Shown in pieces: positions 17,201 to 24,957 of a stretch of DNA of 47,796 bases (its first letter is position 1; each line of letters begins with the position of its first letter). The notes under the pieces are model-generated. The model saw only the letters and a program-made list of their open reading frames with translations. It was not told where the DNA came from and searched no databases. Origin of the DNA: Phycisphaerae bacterium (GTDB taxonomy: Bacteria > Planctomycetota > Phycisphaerae > UBA1845); NCBI GenBank assembly GCA_029260135.1, contig JAJDDV010000072.1:1-47796 (forward strand), written 5' to 3'. A program made the position numbers and the translations under genes.

Positions 17201-18141
17201 AGCAAGCACAGCGGTTGGACCGCGCGATGGTCGAACGGTGCGACGAAGCCGGAGGGCTCGTGGAGCGGCTCGAAACCGTCGCGACTACGCTTGGCGAAGT
17301 GGATGCGACCCAGGCACAGATGACCGAAGTGACTGAGCAAGCCGTGGCCGTGCATCGCGAATTGATGGCATCGTCCGAAACCGCGGAGAGGCAGAACGCG
17401 GCCCTCGAGGAGCAGCGTGCGACCGTCGAGCAGGCGAAGGAGACGTGTTCGCGAATCAGGACGGATACAGAGACCGCCGTAGGTCGATTGGCGGAACAAC
17501 TCGCATCGGCCGAAAGGGCGCTGGAAACGCACGAACCGTTGATTACCGGCCTCCACACGCAGACCAACGCGGTCGAGGGTCGCTTGCGCGAACTGAAGAT
17601 CACCACCGAGGGCGTTGAGCAGAAGCTGTGCGAGTTGACGGAGCGTCCGGCGGAGATCATGGAGGGTGCCCAGGCGCAGGCTGAGCAACTGGAGGCGGTC
17701 TGTTCGGCCGTGCGGAAGATTTTCGCGAGTCTGTCTCAGGCCACGCTCGACGCACACAAACAGACCGAGGAGGCGCAGAAATCCAGTCGGGAGGCTATGG
17801 AGCAGCTCGCCCAATCGAGTTCCGAAACGCAGCATGCGGCGCACACACTCAACGAATGGGTCGCCGAAGCCGTCAATGTTCAGGCACGGCTTGAGAGAAC
17901 GCTCCAGCAGTGTCCGTCGATTCGCGAGACCCACCCGGCAGAGACGCTGCGACGGATGTCGGTCATGTCGGTGCCCCGACCGGCGAAGTCGATCGCGGCG
18001 GGAGAGCTTGCGGTTCTCACTGAACCCGGCAAGGAAGATGCTCCGGCGGGGGAGACCTCGCAAAAGCCTCAAAGCCGGGCACAAGAAATCGCCAGCCTGC
18101 TGGAAGAGGCGAAGCGCGCGACAGCCGCATCGCCGGGGTAG
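14278..18141 (+). CDS. ExeA-like AAA ATPase fused to a very long coiled coil
   Basis: The 1287-residue product opens like ExeA/GspA ATPases: MYCDFFGLRFRPFED, then Walker A GEAGTGKT (50-57), sensor 1 ILVGQPQIRNLL and the late GLPRLINHICNAA block. In Walker B the usual DEAQ is replaced by DQAE (Asp130, Gln131), so the catalytic Glu is Gln. After about residue 290 comes a Ser/Glu-rich linker and from about 360 to 1240 nearly continuous Ala/Glu/Gln/Arg-rich coiled coil. Two adjacent 69-residue units sharing LDESES-YRAL and REKAEVTLAL repeat near residues 617-750. No membrane segment and no peptidoglycan-binding domain are seen, unlike classical ExeA. ATG 14278 has AAGAGG 9 bases upstream; ATG-type starts further up (14185) add unrelated sequence. 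A cell-envelope or cytoskeletal scaffold role is a guess. Confidence 0.85.
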   Translation: MYCDFFGLRFRPFEDRADTRLFHPTGACEEALAMMEYECHYGKGMALLLGEAGTGKTLLVRMLLQRLHATDHVVVLTWPSAAQTDLFRETSKAFGVTLPSSQHQSRSVARLRRHLIRNIGADHRSILVVDQAENLTPENLAQLAMLSELNCDDKKLLNVILVGQPQIRNLLERPEAARIRQQLYGERVLPPLTRKETIAYVSHRLQVAGAAESAFFEPDALELVYEASNGLPRLINHICNAAMLAAYGAEESSVTRSFVSEVAPAGLPSERSIEVSELGLRSSDQVAAGWTSESASETPVGSDEATEALPPTPVVDELVEDTVFDSVVEECEGPPAALPASDSVMPIGSSSRSSSMFLRGETLLGRLERALARAERMDTTINASLSQHAAVERHLGTLVDQAGRLVKGLPDQTQHATRYAEEFERRIARAKRDSEARSADIDAQMTRIADIADEAQVHLDGLEQASADAGQTRSKLTLSAEQLADKADEVQARIADLMSGLEMSESARERLQVLLNEEASVASRAEGKLNEFRGGLEDACAEARRQEEKAIEIERSRVGRVAQLAASVVNDAEKSVAELQATASGRFEEQMRAIIRGHEELASQEIEKHRAAARAMLDESESRYRALEGAITAGREKAEVTLALQRKAADETHDEFAARIRHQVEAQEEVARRTIEEHRTSFQLLLDESESQYRALAQTISASREKAEVTLALHQKATGETLDRFAVRMRRQQQELSTMEQRHPVLARSVKELDGQLGASLARTQHLAKTVHDVESKFNGLATRGQRAVSGLSTALSQGESLLENVHNACGQVEAMQRTVATTLAEVGGASERLSALHDEASRGEQAVAKLTLERESGVAVASQLEDLVGCATQLHEAMQGTIAHTDEKMGRLTSHHAATTHVLGELNEVTRNSHVLVEKIAPLIEQAQALEEQTDFRTKALAESSRNAAALIESVAAVTAPAEEVNTELARHFEQAQRLDRAMVERCDEAGGLVERLETVATTLGEVDATQAQMTEVTEQAVAVHRELMASSETAERQNAALEEQRATVEQAKETCSRIRTDTETAVGRLAEQLASAERALETHEPLITGLHTQTNAVEGRLRELKITTEGVEQKLCELTERPAEIMEGAQAQAEQLEAVCSAVRKIFASLSQATLDAHKQTEEAQKSSREAMEQLAQSSSETQHAAHTLNEWVAEAVNVQARLERTLQQCPSIRETHPAETLRRMSVMSVPRPAKSIAAGELAVLTEPGKEDAPAGETSQKPQSRAQEIASLLEEAKRATAASPG
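16126..16539 (+). repeat. tandem 207-base (69-codon) repeat inside the coiled-coil gene
   Basis: The sequence CTCGACGAATCGGAGTCG at 16126 recurs at 16333, exactly 207 bases later, in frame. The protein units share LDESES, YRAL, REKAEVTLAL and a KA--ET-D-FA pattern. The DNA identity suggests a fairly recent internal duplication. Confidence 0.7.
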
Positions 18142-18220
18142 CTCCAACGCGGTCTGGACGCCGCCGCGGTTCTGAGGCTTGAACCGTTGGGCTGTCATTT
18201 CGCACGTGTAGGGTCGCCGA

Positions 18221-18237
18221 CTCCGCTCGCCGCGGAG
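18221..18237 (+). terminator. weak hairpin after the ExeA-like gene
   Basis: CTCCGC (18221-18226) pairs with GCGGAG (18232-18237) around a 5-base loop, 80 bases after the stop. No T run follows. The remainder of 18142-18458 holds only the promoter listed next. Confidence 0.25.
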
Positions 18238-18311
18238 GCGTGGCTTGTCGGTGTTTCAGCACGCACCGGCCTGCGGCTGACCCCACTGAGCGGAGAGTTT
18301 CATGCGTCTGA

Positions 18312-18341
18312 TTGCCGTTAGGTCACCGATCCGACTATAGT
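18312..18341 (+). promoter_or_regulatory. probable promoter of the CPBP-like gene
   Basis: TTGCCG at 18312-18317 and TATAGT at 18336-18341 are 18 bases apart. Transcription would start near 18348, about 110 bases before the gene. Confidence 0.45.
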
Positions 18342-18458
18342 CCCCAAGTTCCAGAGAGCGTCCGGCCATTCCACCGCACCGAGAGCGGCGAGACGGTTGT
18401 GTGCTCGGCGACTCGCGTGACTGGGGCTTGATACCCGTGCCATCCGGACGAATGCCTG

Positions 18459-19355
18459 GTGAACGACGCGACATTACTCAGCCACCCCCGTCGAGACTTC
18501 GTGGCGGCGTTGATTCGGTTTATCATCATTTGCGCAGGCGCCGGTCTGTACTGCCTGTCGGTCATCGGATCGCCGTCCGCATCGTGGACCGCTCGATTGC
18601 CAAAGGTGGCGATTGAACTTAGAGGCAGGCTTTACGGTGGGGTCCAGTCCCTTTTGAGTTGGTTGGGCCTGTCGGAATGGGGCGGGTCAGAGCTGCGCGA
18701 CAGCCTCTACCTACTGCTGGTTGGATGCGCCATCCCCTGGATCGTGATGGGGTTGCTTCGCAGAGGACGGCCGTCGGATATCGGATTTCGGCGACCGAAC
18801 GCGCTGAGTTGGCGCTTCATCTTGGTGAGCCTCATCGTTGCGTCGGCTCCGCTGGTGTGGTTGGGGCTGCAGCCGACGCTGGGGCAATACTATCTGCCCC
18901 ATCTTCGTCGAGCCGGGATACTGCCCTTCTCGCTCTACTACCTGTGTAACATGTTCTCAGAGCACTTCTTGCTCCATGGCGTGATTCTGGCGGCGTTTCG
19001 CCCCGGCTTGCGTTGGCCCACGGCGGCCGGGGGGGCCGCGTCGGAGGGCTCAGACGGGTTCGTGAGGCCTCTTCGATGGCTTGGCTTTGCCCAGTCGACC
19101 GGTGAGGCCCGAGGCGTGCAGAGGGTATCCCGTTGGTCAGGTTTGGCGGACGGGTGCGTTGCGGGGATCCTTGGTTCGACGGTGTTGTTCGCCCTGGTTC
19201 ACGTGGGCAAAGACCCGCGGGAATTGGTGACGTCCATTCCTGGCGGGCTGGCGCTGGCGTTCATGGCGTATCGCACGAATTCTTGGCTGACGCCCTTTTT
19301 TCTCCACCTCCTTACGGCGGGGACGGTTTGTTTGGTGATGCTCATCGTGGCGTGA
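18459..19355 (+). CDS. CPBP-like (CAAX protease/bacteriocin-processing) membrane protein with altered motif
   Basis: The 298-residue product has about seven hydrophobic segments. The central motif reads EHFLLHG (Glu168 to Gly174), where CPBP intramembrane metalloproteases have EExxxRG: the second Glu and the Arg are both His. A second motif FALVHVG supplies the conserved FxxxH, and FFLHLLTAG a third His, so three of the metal-site positions remain. The family cleaves or protects prenylated or peptide substrates in the membrane; activity here is uncertain. GTG 18459 is the only reasonable start; its ribosome site is weak. A Gly/Ser-rich stretch near residues 190-225 is probably a loop. It converges with the copolymerase-like gene, 78 bases away. 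Confidence 0.75.
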   Translation: MNDATLLSHPRRDFVAALIRFIIICAGAGLYCLSVIGSPSASWTARLPKVAIELRGRLYGGVQSLLSWLGLSEWGGSELRDSLYLLLVGCAIPWIVMGLLRRGRPSDIGFRRPNALSWRFILVSLIVASAPLVWLGLQPTLGQYYLPHLRRAGILPFSLYYLCNMFSEHFLLHGVILAAFRPGLRWPTAAGGAASEGSDGFVRPLRWLGFAQSTGEARGVQRVSRWSGLADGCVAGILGSTVLFALVHVGKDPRELVTSIPGGLALAFMAYRTNSWLTPFFLHLLTAGTVCLVMLIVA

Positions 19356-19386
19356 TGGTGCACCCCTCCCTGCGCATCTAACCCGG

Positions 19387-19400
19387 GCAAGAGATCTTGC
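19387..19400. terminator. small dyad between convergent genes
   Basis: GCAAG and CTTGC flank AGAT between the convergent CPBP-like and copolymerase-like genes. It is symmetrical and could end both transcripts, but the stem is only 5 bp and lacks a T run. Confidence 0.2.
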
Positions 19401-19433
19401 GTTCATGGAACGCCGTCTCGTCCAAGTGCCAAT

Positions 19434-21257
19434 TCACGACTGCCGCATCACCCACCACTGGGTCAACAGGACTGCCAGGAAAGCTAACGCGCCGCCCAGG
19501 CCGCCGACACGCAGCCGTTGGGCGGAGTTTGCCGGTCGATCCTGCACTTCACACGACACGAGCGTGACGTCAGATGCGTCGGCTTCACGCTGTCTTTCCG
19601 TGGCGAGATCCTGCAAGCGGGTGTCGATCACGCCCAGTTCGTCGTGCAGCACTTGGGCTCGGGCCGATGCTATACCCGCTGCCTGTGTGGCCTTGAGGTA
19701 GGCGACAGTCTCGTCGGCTTTGCGATTGAGCTGTGTCTGCAGCTCCAGCATTCGGTCGACAGACTGGTCGTAGGCGGCACGACGCTGCCGGACCGCCATC
19801 CGCGCCTGCTGCAACTCGATGAGTCGAAGCTCGCGGGACCTTTCGATCGCCTTGGCCTGGAGTTTCGTGTCGATGGACTGGATTCGATCGCGTGTCCGTC
19901 TTCGCAGCCCTCGCGCGCCGAGCAACGCCGCATCGAGCCGGAAGTTCTCGGGGGTCTCGAGCGCACCGGCGGCAAACTCGAACCGGTGATGAGCGGTCTG
20001 AGCGGTCTGGAACGCGCGCGTGAGGTTGGCGTGGAAAACGTGGAGTCTGGCGCTACCGGTCGGGTCTTCACTGACCGCGCGAACGCTCGCGCGCAGGGCC
20101 GTCATTCGCTTTGAACCGTCGAACAGAAAGTCCCGCAGGCTGCGGCGCACCGTCTGGAACTGATCGACGATCTGGGCGTTGTGGGGGTCGGGTTCGATGC
20201 GTCTCAGCAGCGTAAACTCTCGATGCCAGGTCTGGGAGAATGACGCCAACGCCGTCCGATAGGCCTGGGCGGCCGTGCGGACCGGCGCAAGGAGGGCACT
20301 CGTCGATGCCTCTACTTCAGGCAGCCGTTGGGGCGAGACGATCGCGATGAGATCGTCCACCGCCAGTTCGAGCGGTTCCAGGGGTCCGGAAGACTGCTGC
20401 CAGACGTTGAGAAGATGGAGCTTGAGTTCTGTGAGATTCACCCTCAGCTCGCGGAGATCCTGTTCCAGGGCGTCGTCGGCTTTCAGTGCCTCCTCCCGAT
20501 CACTTCGGCTGACCACGGCATGAGTGGGGCTGGGTCCGGTCTCGAGGCGTGTGACCAGGGTCTCTGCCAGACCGAGTTGGCCACGTATTTCCGCAAGATC
20601 GGCCTGGAAGGAGTCCCACCGATCGATTTCGCCCAGGCGGGTTGTGTCGGGGTTCACTGCCGGCACAACGGCGTCTGTTCGGTCCGCGCTGCTCCGAGCT
20701 TCGGTCCACCGGGTGCGGAGGGCGTCCCCGTACTGTGCGAGGCCTTTTTCCGCCTCGGATTGTCGCTGTCGGGCTCCCTGGGCTTGGGCGTCCATGTGTT
20801 CGCAGAAGCGGCCGGCGAGTCGACGCAGGTCGTCCAGCCCTGTACTCGGCTCAGCAACGATGACACCCAGCCGCAGAATGGTGCCATTGGGCGACTCCAG
20901 TGACCAGGGCTGCAGCGTGGAATCTCGCGGGTCTGTGCGCTCGAACTCGCTACGAACAAAGTCCGAGAGTTGCATGCGGTACTGTGAGAAACGAACGGAA
21001 CCGGTCACGCCGCTCACGTGAAAGGTCGCGACACACCGGTATTGCGGCGGTTCCAGCCATGCCAGTAGCGCCCCAACCGCGAGGGCGAACCCCGTCGCCA
21101 GCATGACCGTTTGGATACGTTTCGGGGCCGGGCGATCGGCGAGCGGGTGGATGTCGAGGGCAGTTTTCGAGGCTTTCGGTTCCGGTGGCACTGCTCGGGA
21201 CGCGGTGTCTGCTCCGAGGCTGTCCGGCGATGGTGATCCCGTGGGCTCAGTGGGCAT
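19434..21257 (-). CDS. two-TM coiled-coil protein resembling polysaccharide co-polymerases (Wzz-like)
   Basis: The 607-residue product has the topology of chain-length regulators of polysaccharide export: a cytoplasmic Pro-rich N-terminus, a first membrane segment near residues 50-68 (VMLATGFALAVGALLAWL), a large periplasmic part with long helices, and a second membrane segment near the C-terminus (LGGALAFLAVLLTQWW). After TM1 comes a short beta-type stretch (YRCVATFHVSGVTG), as in Wzz proteins. The long helical middle is rich in Ala, Arg, Glu and Gln. No tyrosine-kinase domain follows. Family membership is by topology only. It begins 19 bases after the aldo/keto reductase stop, so the two form an operon. 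No other polysaccharide gene lies next to it. Confidence 0.7.
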   Translation of the reverse strand: MPTEPTGSPSPDSLGADTASRAVPPEPKASKTALDIHPLADRPAPKRIQTVMLATGFALAVGALLAWLEPPQYRCVATFHVSGVTGSVRFSQYRMQLSDFVRSEFERTDPRDSTLQPWSLESPNGTILRLGVIVAEPSTGLDDLRRLAGRFCEHMDAQAQGARQRQSEAEKGLAQYGDALRTRWTEARSSADRTDAVVPAVNPDTTRLGEIDRWDSFQADLAEIRGQLGLAETLVTRLETGPSPTHAVVSRSDREEALKADDALEQDLRELRVNLTELKLHLLNVWQQSSGPLEPLELAVDDLIAIVSPQRLPEVEASTSALLAPVRTAAQAYRTALASFSQTWHREFTLLRRIEPDPHNAQIVDQFQTVRRSLRDFLFDGSKRMTALRASVRAVSEDPTGSARLHVFHANLTRAFQTAQTAHHRFEFAAGALETPENFRLDAALLGARGLRRRTRDRIQSIDTKLQAKAIERSRELRLIELQQARMAVRQRRAAYDQSVDRMLELQTQLNRKADETVAYLKATQAAGIASARAQVLHDELGVIDTRLQDLATERQREADASDVTLVSCEVQDRPANSAQRLRVGGLGGALAFLAVLLTQWWVMRQS

Positions 21258-21276
21258 GGAACGAGGTCTTTCAGTC

Positions 21277-22215
21277 TCAGATCCTCAGGATGGTATCGAT
21301 CTCGGCACGGTCGCCGTCGGAGAGGCTCCAGCCTACGCCACCCACGATTTCCAGCAGTTGTGAGGGGCGTTTGGCGCCGACCAAAGGCGCCGTTACGCCG
21401 GGGTAGTCGACGGTCCAGTTGATCGCCAGCTGTGCCACCGTCTTGTCATAGCGGGAAGCGATCTCGCTCAGCCGCTCCACGACACGCAGGTTCCGCAAGT
21501 AGCGATTGCCGAGGAACTCGGGGTCCCTGGCGCGGACGTCCTCAAAGGTGTCTTGTGCGGTGAATTTCCCCGTCAAAAGGCCCTTGGACAGCGAACTATA
21601 GGGCAAAACGGCGAGGTTGCTCTCTTGGCAGTAGGGGATCAGGTCGTTGGCCGCGCGAAGATGCAGCATCGAGAACGGTGGTTGGACCGCGTGAAGGGGG
21701 CCGAATTCGCGTGCCAGCGCAATCTGTTCACAACTGAAGTTCGAAACGCCGATGGCCCGGATCTTCCCCTGGTCGCGCAGGTGTGCCAGGGCTTCCATCG
21801 TTTCGCGAATGGGGACCTCGGGGTCGGGCCAATGACACTGATAGAGGTCGATGACGTCGGTGCGAAGACGCCGAAGGCTTTTCTCGCATTCCGCGACGAT
21901 ACGCTGGGGGGACAGGGAGCGGGGAGGCCACTCGTCTTTGGATCTCGGGAAAAGCAGCCCGCACTTTGTCGCGAGGATGACATCGTCGCGTCGGCCCCGA
22001 ATCGCCTTGCCGACGATTTCCTCGGCGTGCCCCAGGCCGTAGATCGGTGCCGTGTCGATCAGGTTGATGCCGCAGTCGATCGCCTGGTGAATCGTCGCGA
22101 CGGACTCGCGGTCGTCGACGTGCCCCCAGGTTTCGACGGTTCCTCCCGCAGCCCATGTACCGAGGGCGATGGCTGAGACTTCGAGTCCGCTATCACCCAG
22201 GGGGCGTCGCAGCAT
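21277..22215 (-). CDS. aldo/keto reductase
   Basis: NAD(P)H-dependent oxidoreductase of the TIM-barrel aldo/keto reductase family, cytoplasmic. The 312-residue product shows the catalytic tetrad Asp54 and Tyr59 (DTAPIYG), Lys84 (ATKCG) and His128 (YQCHWPD). It also has the family blocks RRPLGDSGLEVSAIALGTW, IRAIGVSNFS, LPYSSLSKGLLTGKF and PLVGAKRPSQLLE. The length is normal. The ATG at 22215 opens directly into the canonical first strand. The substrate cannot be predicted. It is the first gene of a two-gene unit with the Wzz-like gene and has a likely promoter about 100 bases upstream. It diverges from the tRNA-Thr/tuf operon. Confidence 0.93.
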   Translation of the reverse strand: MLRRPLGDSGLEVSAIALGTWAAGGTVETWGHVDDRESVATIHQAIDCGINLIDTAPIYGLGHAEEIVGKAIRGRRDDVILATKCGLLFPRSKDEWPPRSLSPQRIVAECEKSLRRLRTDVIDLYQCHWPDPEVPIRETMEALAHLRDQGKIRAIGVSNFSCEQIALAREFGPLHAVQPPFSMLHLRAANDLIPYCQESNLAVLPYSSLSKGLLTGKFTAQDTFEDVRARDPEFLGNRYLRNLRVVERLSEIASRYDKTVAQLAINWTVDYPGVTAPLVGAKRPSQLLEIVGGVGWSLSDGDRAEIDTILRI

Positions 22216-22312
22216 GGATTCGCTCCGGCCGGTGTTTGTCTTCGATCAACTCTGGGAATGCGGTTTCGATGAGCCGGGTCCGCGCCCTGTCTTGCTCGTT
22301 CACGTCGCGTAC

Positions 22313-22341
22313 ATCTTAGCGACGTGCGATGAGCCGGACAA
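22313..22341 (-). promoter_or_regulatory. probable promoter of the aldo/keto reductase operon
   Basis: On the minus strand TTGTCC (22341-22336) and TAAGAT (22318-22313) are 17 bases apart, each matching consensus at four of six positions. The transcript would begin near 22306. Confidence 0.45.
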
Positions 22342-22498
22342 TGTTCAGTGGCGGCGTCGAGTTCGGCGAGTTCACGACCCGCCGGCGCTTCTCCGGGTTT
22401 GCCCCGCGCCCCGAGATTAAAGCGACACGGGATTTTTGTAGTTTTCAGTTTCCGTAGATTGTGTCAGCGATGTGTCGACGTTTCCGATATTTTTGTGT

Positions 22499-22526
22499 TT
22501 GACAGCAGGAAGTCGATGTTTATACT
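22499..22526 (+). promoter_or_regulatory. strong sigma70-type promoter of the tRNA-Thr/tuf operon
   Basis: TTGACA at 22499-22504 and TATACT at 22521-22526 are 16 bases apart; this is the best promoter match in the window. The start would be near 22533, giving about 170 bases of GC-rich leader before tRNA-Thr. A second TTGACA at 22603-22608 lacks a clear -10. Confidence 0.75.
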
Positions 22527-22705
22527 TGCCGGGCTCATGGTGCAGGCGGGCGCCGCGGCGATGCGCGCGGTGCCGCCCTGAGCGTGAGCGGTACGCGCGA
22601 TTTTGACATCTGCCCGTGAGCGCGCATCTACCGGCTCATAGGAACGACGGCGACAACGTCGGTGCGCGTGCGCGATCGGCGTCACGGTGACCCCAAGCAT
22701 ACGTT

Positions 22706-22778
22706 GCTGCTGTAGCTCAGCTGGTAGAGTGCGTCCTTGGTAAGGACGAGGTCACGGGTTCGATTCCCGTCAGCAGCT
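22706..22778 (+). tRNA. tRNA-Thr (anticodon GGT)
   Basis: A 73-base cloverleaf: acceptor stem GCTGCTG pairs with CAGCAGC, discriminator T. The anticodon stem CGTCC/GGACG encloses loop TTGGTAA with anticodon GGT, and the T arm reads ACGGG-TTCGATT-CCCGT. CCA is not encoded. It lies 58 bases ahead of tuf, the common bacterial tRNA-tuf arrangement. Confidence 0.95.
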
Positions 22779-22836
22779 TTGTGGCCGCGGGAATGTGCAA
22801 GGTAGTAGGCGGTTAGCGAGTGGAGGTACGCCCGGG

Positions 22837-24039
22837 ATGGCTAAGGAACAATTTGAACGAACGAAACCCCATGTCAACGTGGGCACCATTGGTCACGTTG
22901 ACCACGGAAAGACGACCCTGACCGCCGCGATGACCGCGGTCCAATCGGCCAAGGGTCTGGCCAAGTTCAAGGCCTATGACGAGGTCGCTAAGGCGTCCGA
23001 ATCGCAGGGTCGTCGTGATGCGACGAAGATCCTGACGATCGCGACGGCGCACGTGGAGTACGAGACCGAGGGGCGCCACTACGCGCACATCGACTGTCCG
23101 GGGCACGCGGATTATGTGAAGAACATGATCACCGGGGCGGCTCAGATGGACGGTGCGATCCTGGTGGTCTCGGCTTCGGATGGCCCGATGCCTCAGACGC
23201 GCGAGCACATCCTTCTCGCTCGCCAGGTCAACGTTCCCCACTTGGTCGTTTTCCTGAATAAGGTCGACCTTGTGGACGATCCGGAGCTTCTGGACCTTGT
23301 CGAGATGGAGGTTCGGGAGTTGATGAGCAAGTACGACTTCGACGGCGACACCATTCCGATGATTCGCGGTGCCGCTTCGGAGGCGTTGCTTCATCCGGAA
23401 GATGCCGAGAAGACCAAGTGCATTCAGGAACTCCTGGATGCGTTGGACAGCCACATTCCCGAGCCCGAGCGGGACGTGGACCAGCCGTTCCTGATGTCCG
23501 TGGAGGACGTTTTCAGCATCAAGGGGCGTGGTACCGTGTCGACCGGTCGTATTGAGCGCGGGAAGGTGACGGTCGGAGACGAGGTCGAGATCGTAGGTCT
23601 GACGGACACACAGAAGACGACCGTCACGGGCGTCGAGATGTTCAACAAGCTGCTGGACTTCGGTCAGGCGGGCGACAATGTCGGCTGTCTGCTCCGCGGA
23701 ACCAAGAAGGACGAAATCGAGCGTGGGCAGGTGTTGGCTAAACCCAAGTCGATCCTGCCTCACACGAAGTTCGAATCGCAGGTGTACGTTTTGACCCAGG
23801 AGGAAGGCGGGCGACACACACCGTTTTTCAACGGGTATCGGCCGCAGTTCTACTTCCGTACGACCGACGTCACCGGATCCCTTCAGCTACAGGGCGCCGA
23901 CATGTGCATGCCGGGCGACAACGTCGTGATGGAAGTGACGCTGGGCAAGCCCATTGCGATGGAGCAGGGCCTGCGGTTTGCCGTCCGCGAGGGCGGTCGA
24001 ACGGTGGGTTCGGGCGTTGTCGTGAAGGTGGTGGAGTAG
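22837..24039 (+). CDS. tuf: translation elongation factor Tu
   Basis: EF-Tu brings aminoacyl-tRNA to the ribosomal A site as a GTP complex. The 400-residue product has GHVDHGKT (19-26), DCPGHADYV and NKVDLV, and the domain 2 and 3 sequences are ordinary ([35 protein letters not shown]). The odd part is switch I: in place of ARGITIN before the conserved T-A-H-V-E-Y there is [18 protein letters not shown] (residues 58-75), about 4-5 residues longer than E. coli, though the Mg-coordinating Thr aligns (Thr67). I recall similar sequences in planctomycete EF-Tu. ATG 22837 has GGAGGT at 22822-22827. It is the only tuf in view; the usual place after fusA is empty. Confidence 0.98.
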   Translation: MAKEQFERTKPHVNVGTIGHVDHGKTTLTAAMTAVQSAKGLAKFKAYDEVAKASESQGRRDATKILTIATAHVEYETEGRHYAHIDCPGHADYVKNMITGAAQMDGAILVVSASDGPMPQTREHILLARQVNVPHLVVFLNKVDLVDDPELLDLVEMEVRELMSKYDFDGDTIPMIRGAASEALLHPEDAEKTKCIQELLDALDSHIPEPERDVDQPFLMSVEDVFSIKGRGTVSTGRIERGKVTVGDEVEIVGLTDTQKTTVTGVEMFNKLLDFGQAGDNVGCLLRGTKKDEIERGQVLAKPKSILPHTKFESQVYVLTQEEGGRHTPFFNGYRPQFYFRTTDVTGSLQLQGADMCMPGDNVVMEVTLGKPIAMEQGLRFAVREGGRTVGSGVVVKVVE

Positions 24040-24081
24040 AGGCGGCACCGGTGAGCCGGTGGAAACGAGGCTTGATCTGCG

Positions 24082-24249
24082 ATGGCCAAAGCGGCAAAGC
24101 GTGAGTATGTGTGGCTCCAGTGCAAGGAGTGCAAGGACCTGAACTACCGCACGAGCGTCAATGTGATGGGCGGTACGCCAAAGCTGGAACTCAAGAAGTA
24201 CTGCAAGCGGGAGCGCAAGCACACGGAACATAAGATCAAGCGGAAATAA
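24082..24249 (+). CDS. rpmG: 50S ribosomal protein L33
   Basis: A 55-residue basic protein, MAKAAKREYVWLQCKECKD onward, matching L33 over its whole length, including LELKKYC and KHTEHKIKRK. The first zinc-knuckle pair is intact (Cys14, Cys17). In the second, Cys41 is present but the position of the fourth Cys is Glu44 (CKRE instead of CxxC). It lies between tuf and tRNA-Trp, 42 bases after tuf, the usual site of rpmG in many bacteria. Confidence 0.95.
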   Translation: MAKAAKREYVWLQCKECKDLNYRTSVNVMGGTPKLELKKYCKRERKHTEHKIKRK

Positions 24250-24283
24250 GGACGCTTCCACCGCCGCCGGCTCGAACCTGCTT

Positions 24284-24356
24284 AGGAGCGTAGCTCAATT
24301 GGCAGAGCACCGGTTTCCAAAACCGGCGGTTGGGGGTTCGATTCCCTCCGCTCCTG
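24284..24356 (+). tRNA. tRNA-Trp (anticodon CCA)
   Basis: A 73-base cloverleaf with acceptor stem AGGAGCG/CGCTCCT and discriminator G. The anticodon stem CCGGT/ACCGG encloses loop TTCCAAA, anticodon CCA; the T loop is TTCGATT. CCA is not encoded. It sits between rpmG and secE, a conserved location. Confidence 0.96.
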
Positions 24357-24417
24357 TCCAGGGCGAAGTTGTCCGGACGGCGGATTCCGGATGGCGTCAT
24401 AACAAAGGCGTTCGTTG

Positions 24418-24957
24418 ATGGGCTCGACGGTAAAAGAGAGCACGATGGTAGATGAGTCCGATCGCGGATCTGACGGTTCGTCGCAGGGGCGTCCCGAGGG
24501 GACACCGGGCGGTGGGCCTGCGGATCGACGGGCGCCAAGGCGCCAGGGCGGCGTTCTGGCGCAGTACAAGCCGGAACAGGGCAAATGGACGCGTCGTGGG
24601 ACGTTCATCGGCGCGGGTCTGATCGCCTTGTGGGGTGCGTGGAGCCTCTATGATCGTCTTCGCGGTTTCGAGGGTGAGAGCTGGCAGTTGTTGATTACGC
24701 CGGGTATCCCCTTGGCTGTCGCGGTGATTCTGGTGGTGATTGCCTGGCGGATTTCGTTCGTCAATCGCAAGACCAGCGACTTCATGATTGCGACCGAAGG
24801 CGAGATGAAGAAAGTCTCGTGGTCGTCGAAGCGTGAAGTCATCGGTTCGACGAAGGTGGTCATCGTTTTCACGATCCTGCTGGCGATTCTGCTGTTCGTT
24901 GTGGACTTGGTGTTCCAGAACTTGTTCCAGTATATCGGTGTACTGAAGGTAACATGA
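24418..24957 (+). CDS. secE: preprotein translocase subunit SecE
   Basis: SecE clamps SecY in the Sec translocon of the inner membrane. The C-terminal part carries the diagnostic EGEMKKVSWSSKREVIGST amphipathic helix followed by the core membrane segment VVIVFTILLAILLFVVDLVF. The 179-residue product is longer than the minimal family: a hydrophilic Gly/Pro-rich N-terminus of about 60 residues and two extra membrane segments (FIGAGLIALWGAWSLYD and PLAVAVILVVIAWRISF) precede the core, giving three in all, as in E. coli. ATG 24418 has AAAGG about 9 bases upstream; ATG 24445 is possible. Its stop overlaps the nusG start by four bases (ATGA), so the two are translationally coupled. Confidence 0.95.
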   Translation: MGSTVKESTMVDESDRGSDGSSQGRPEGTPGGGPADRRAPRRQGGVLAQYKPEQGKWTRRGTFIGAGLIALWGAWSLYDRLRGFEGESWQLLITPGIPLAVAVILVVIAWRISFVNRKTSDFMIATEGEMKKVSWSSKREVIGSTKVVIVFTILLAILLFVVDLVFQNLFQYIGVLKVT

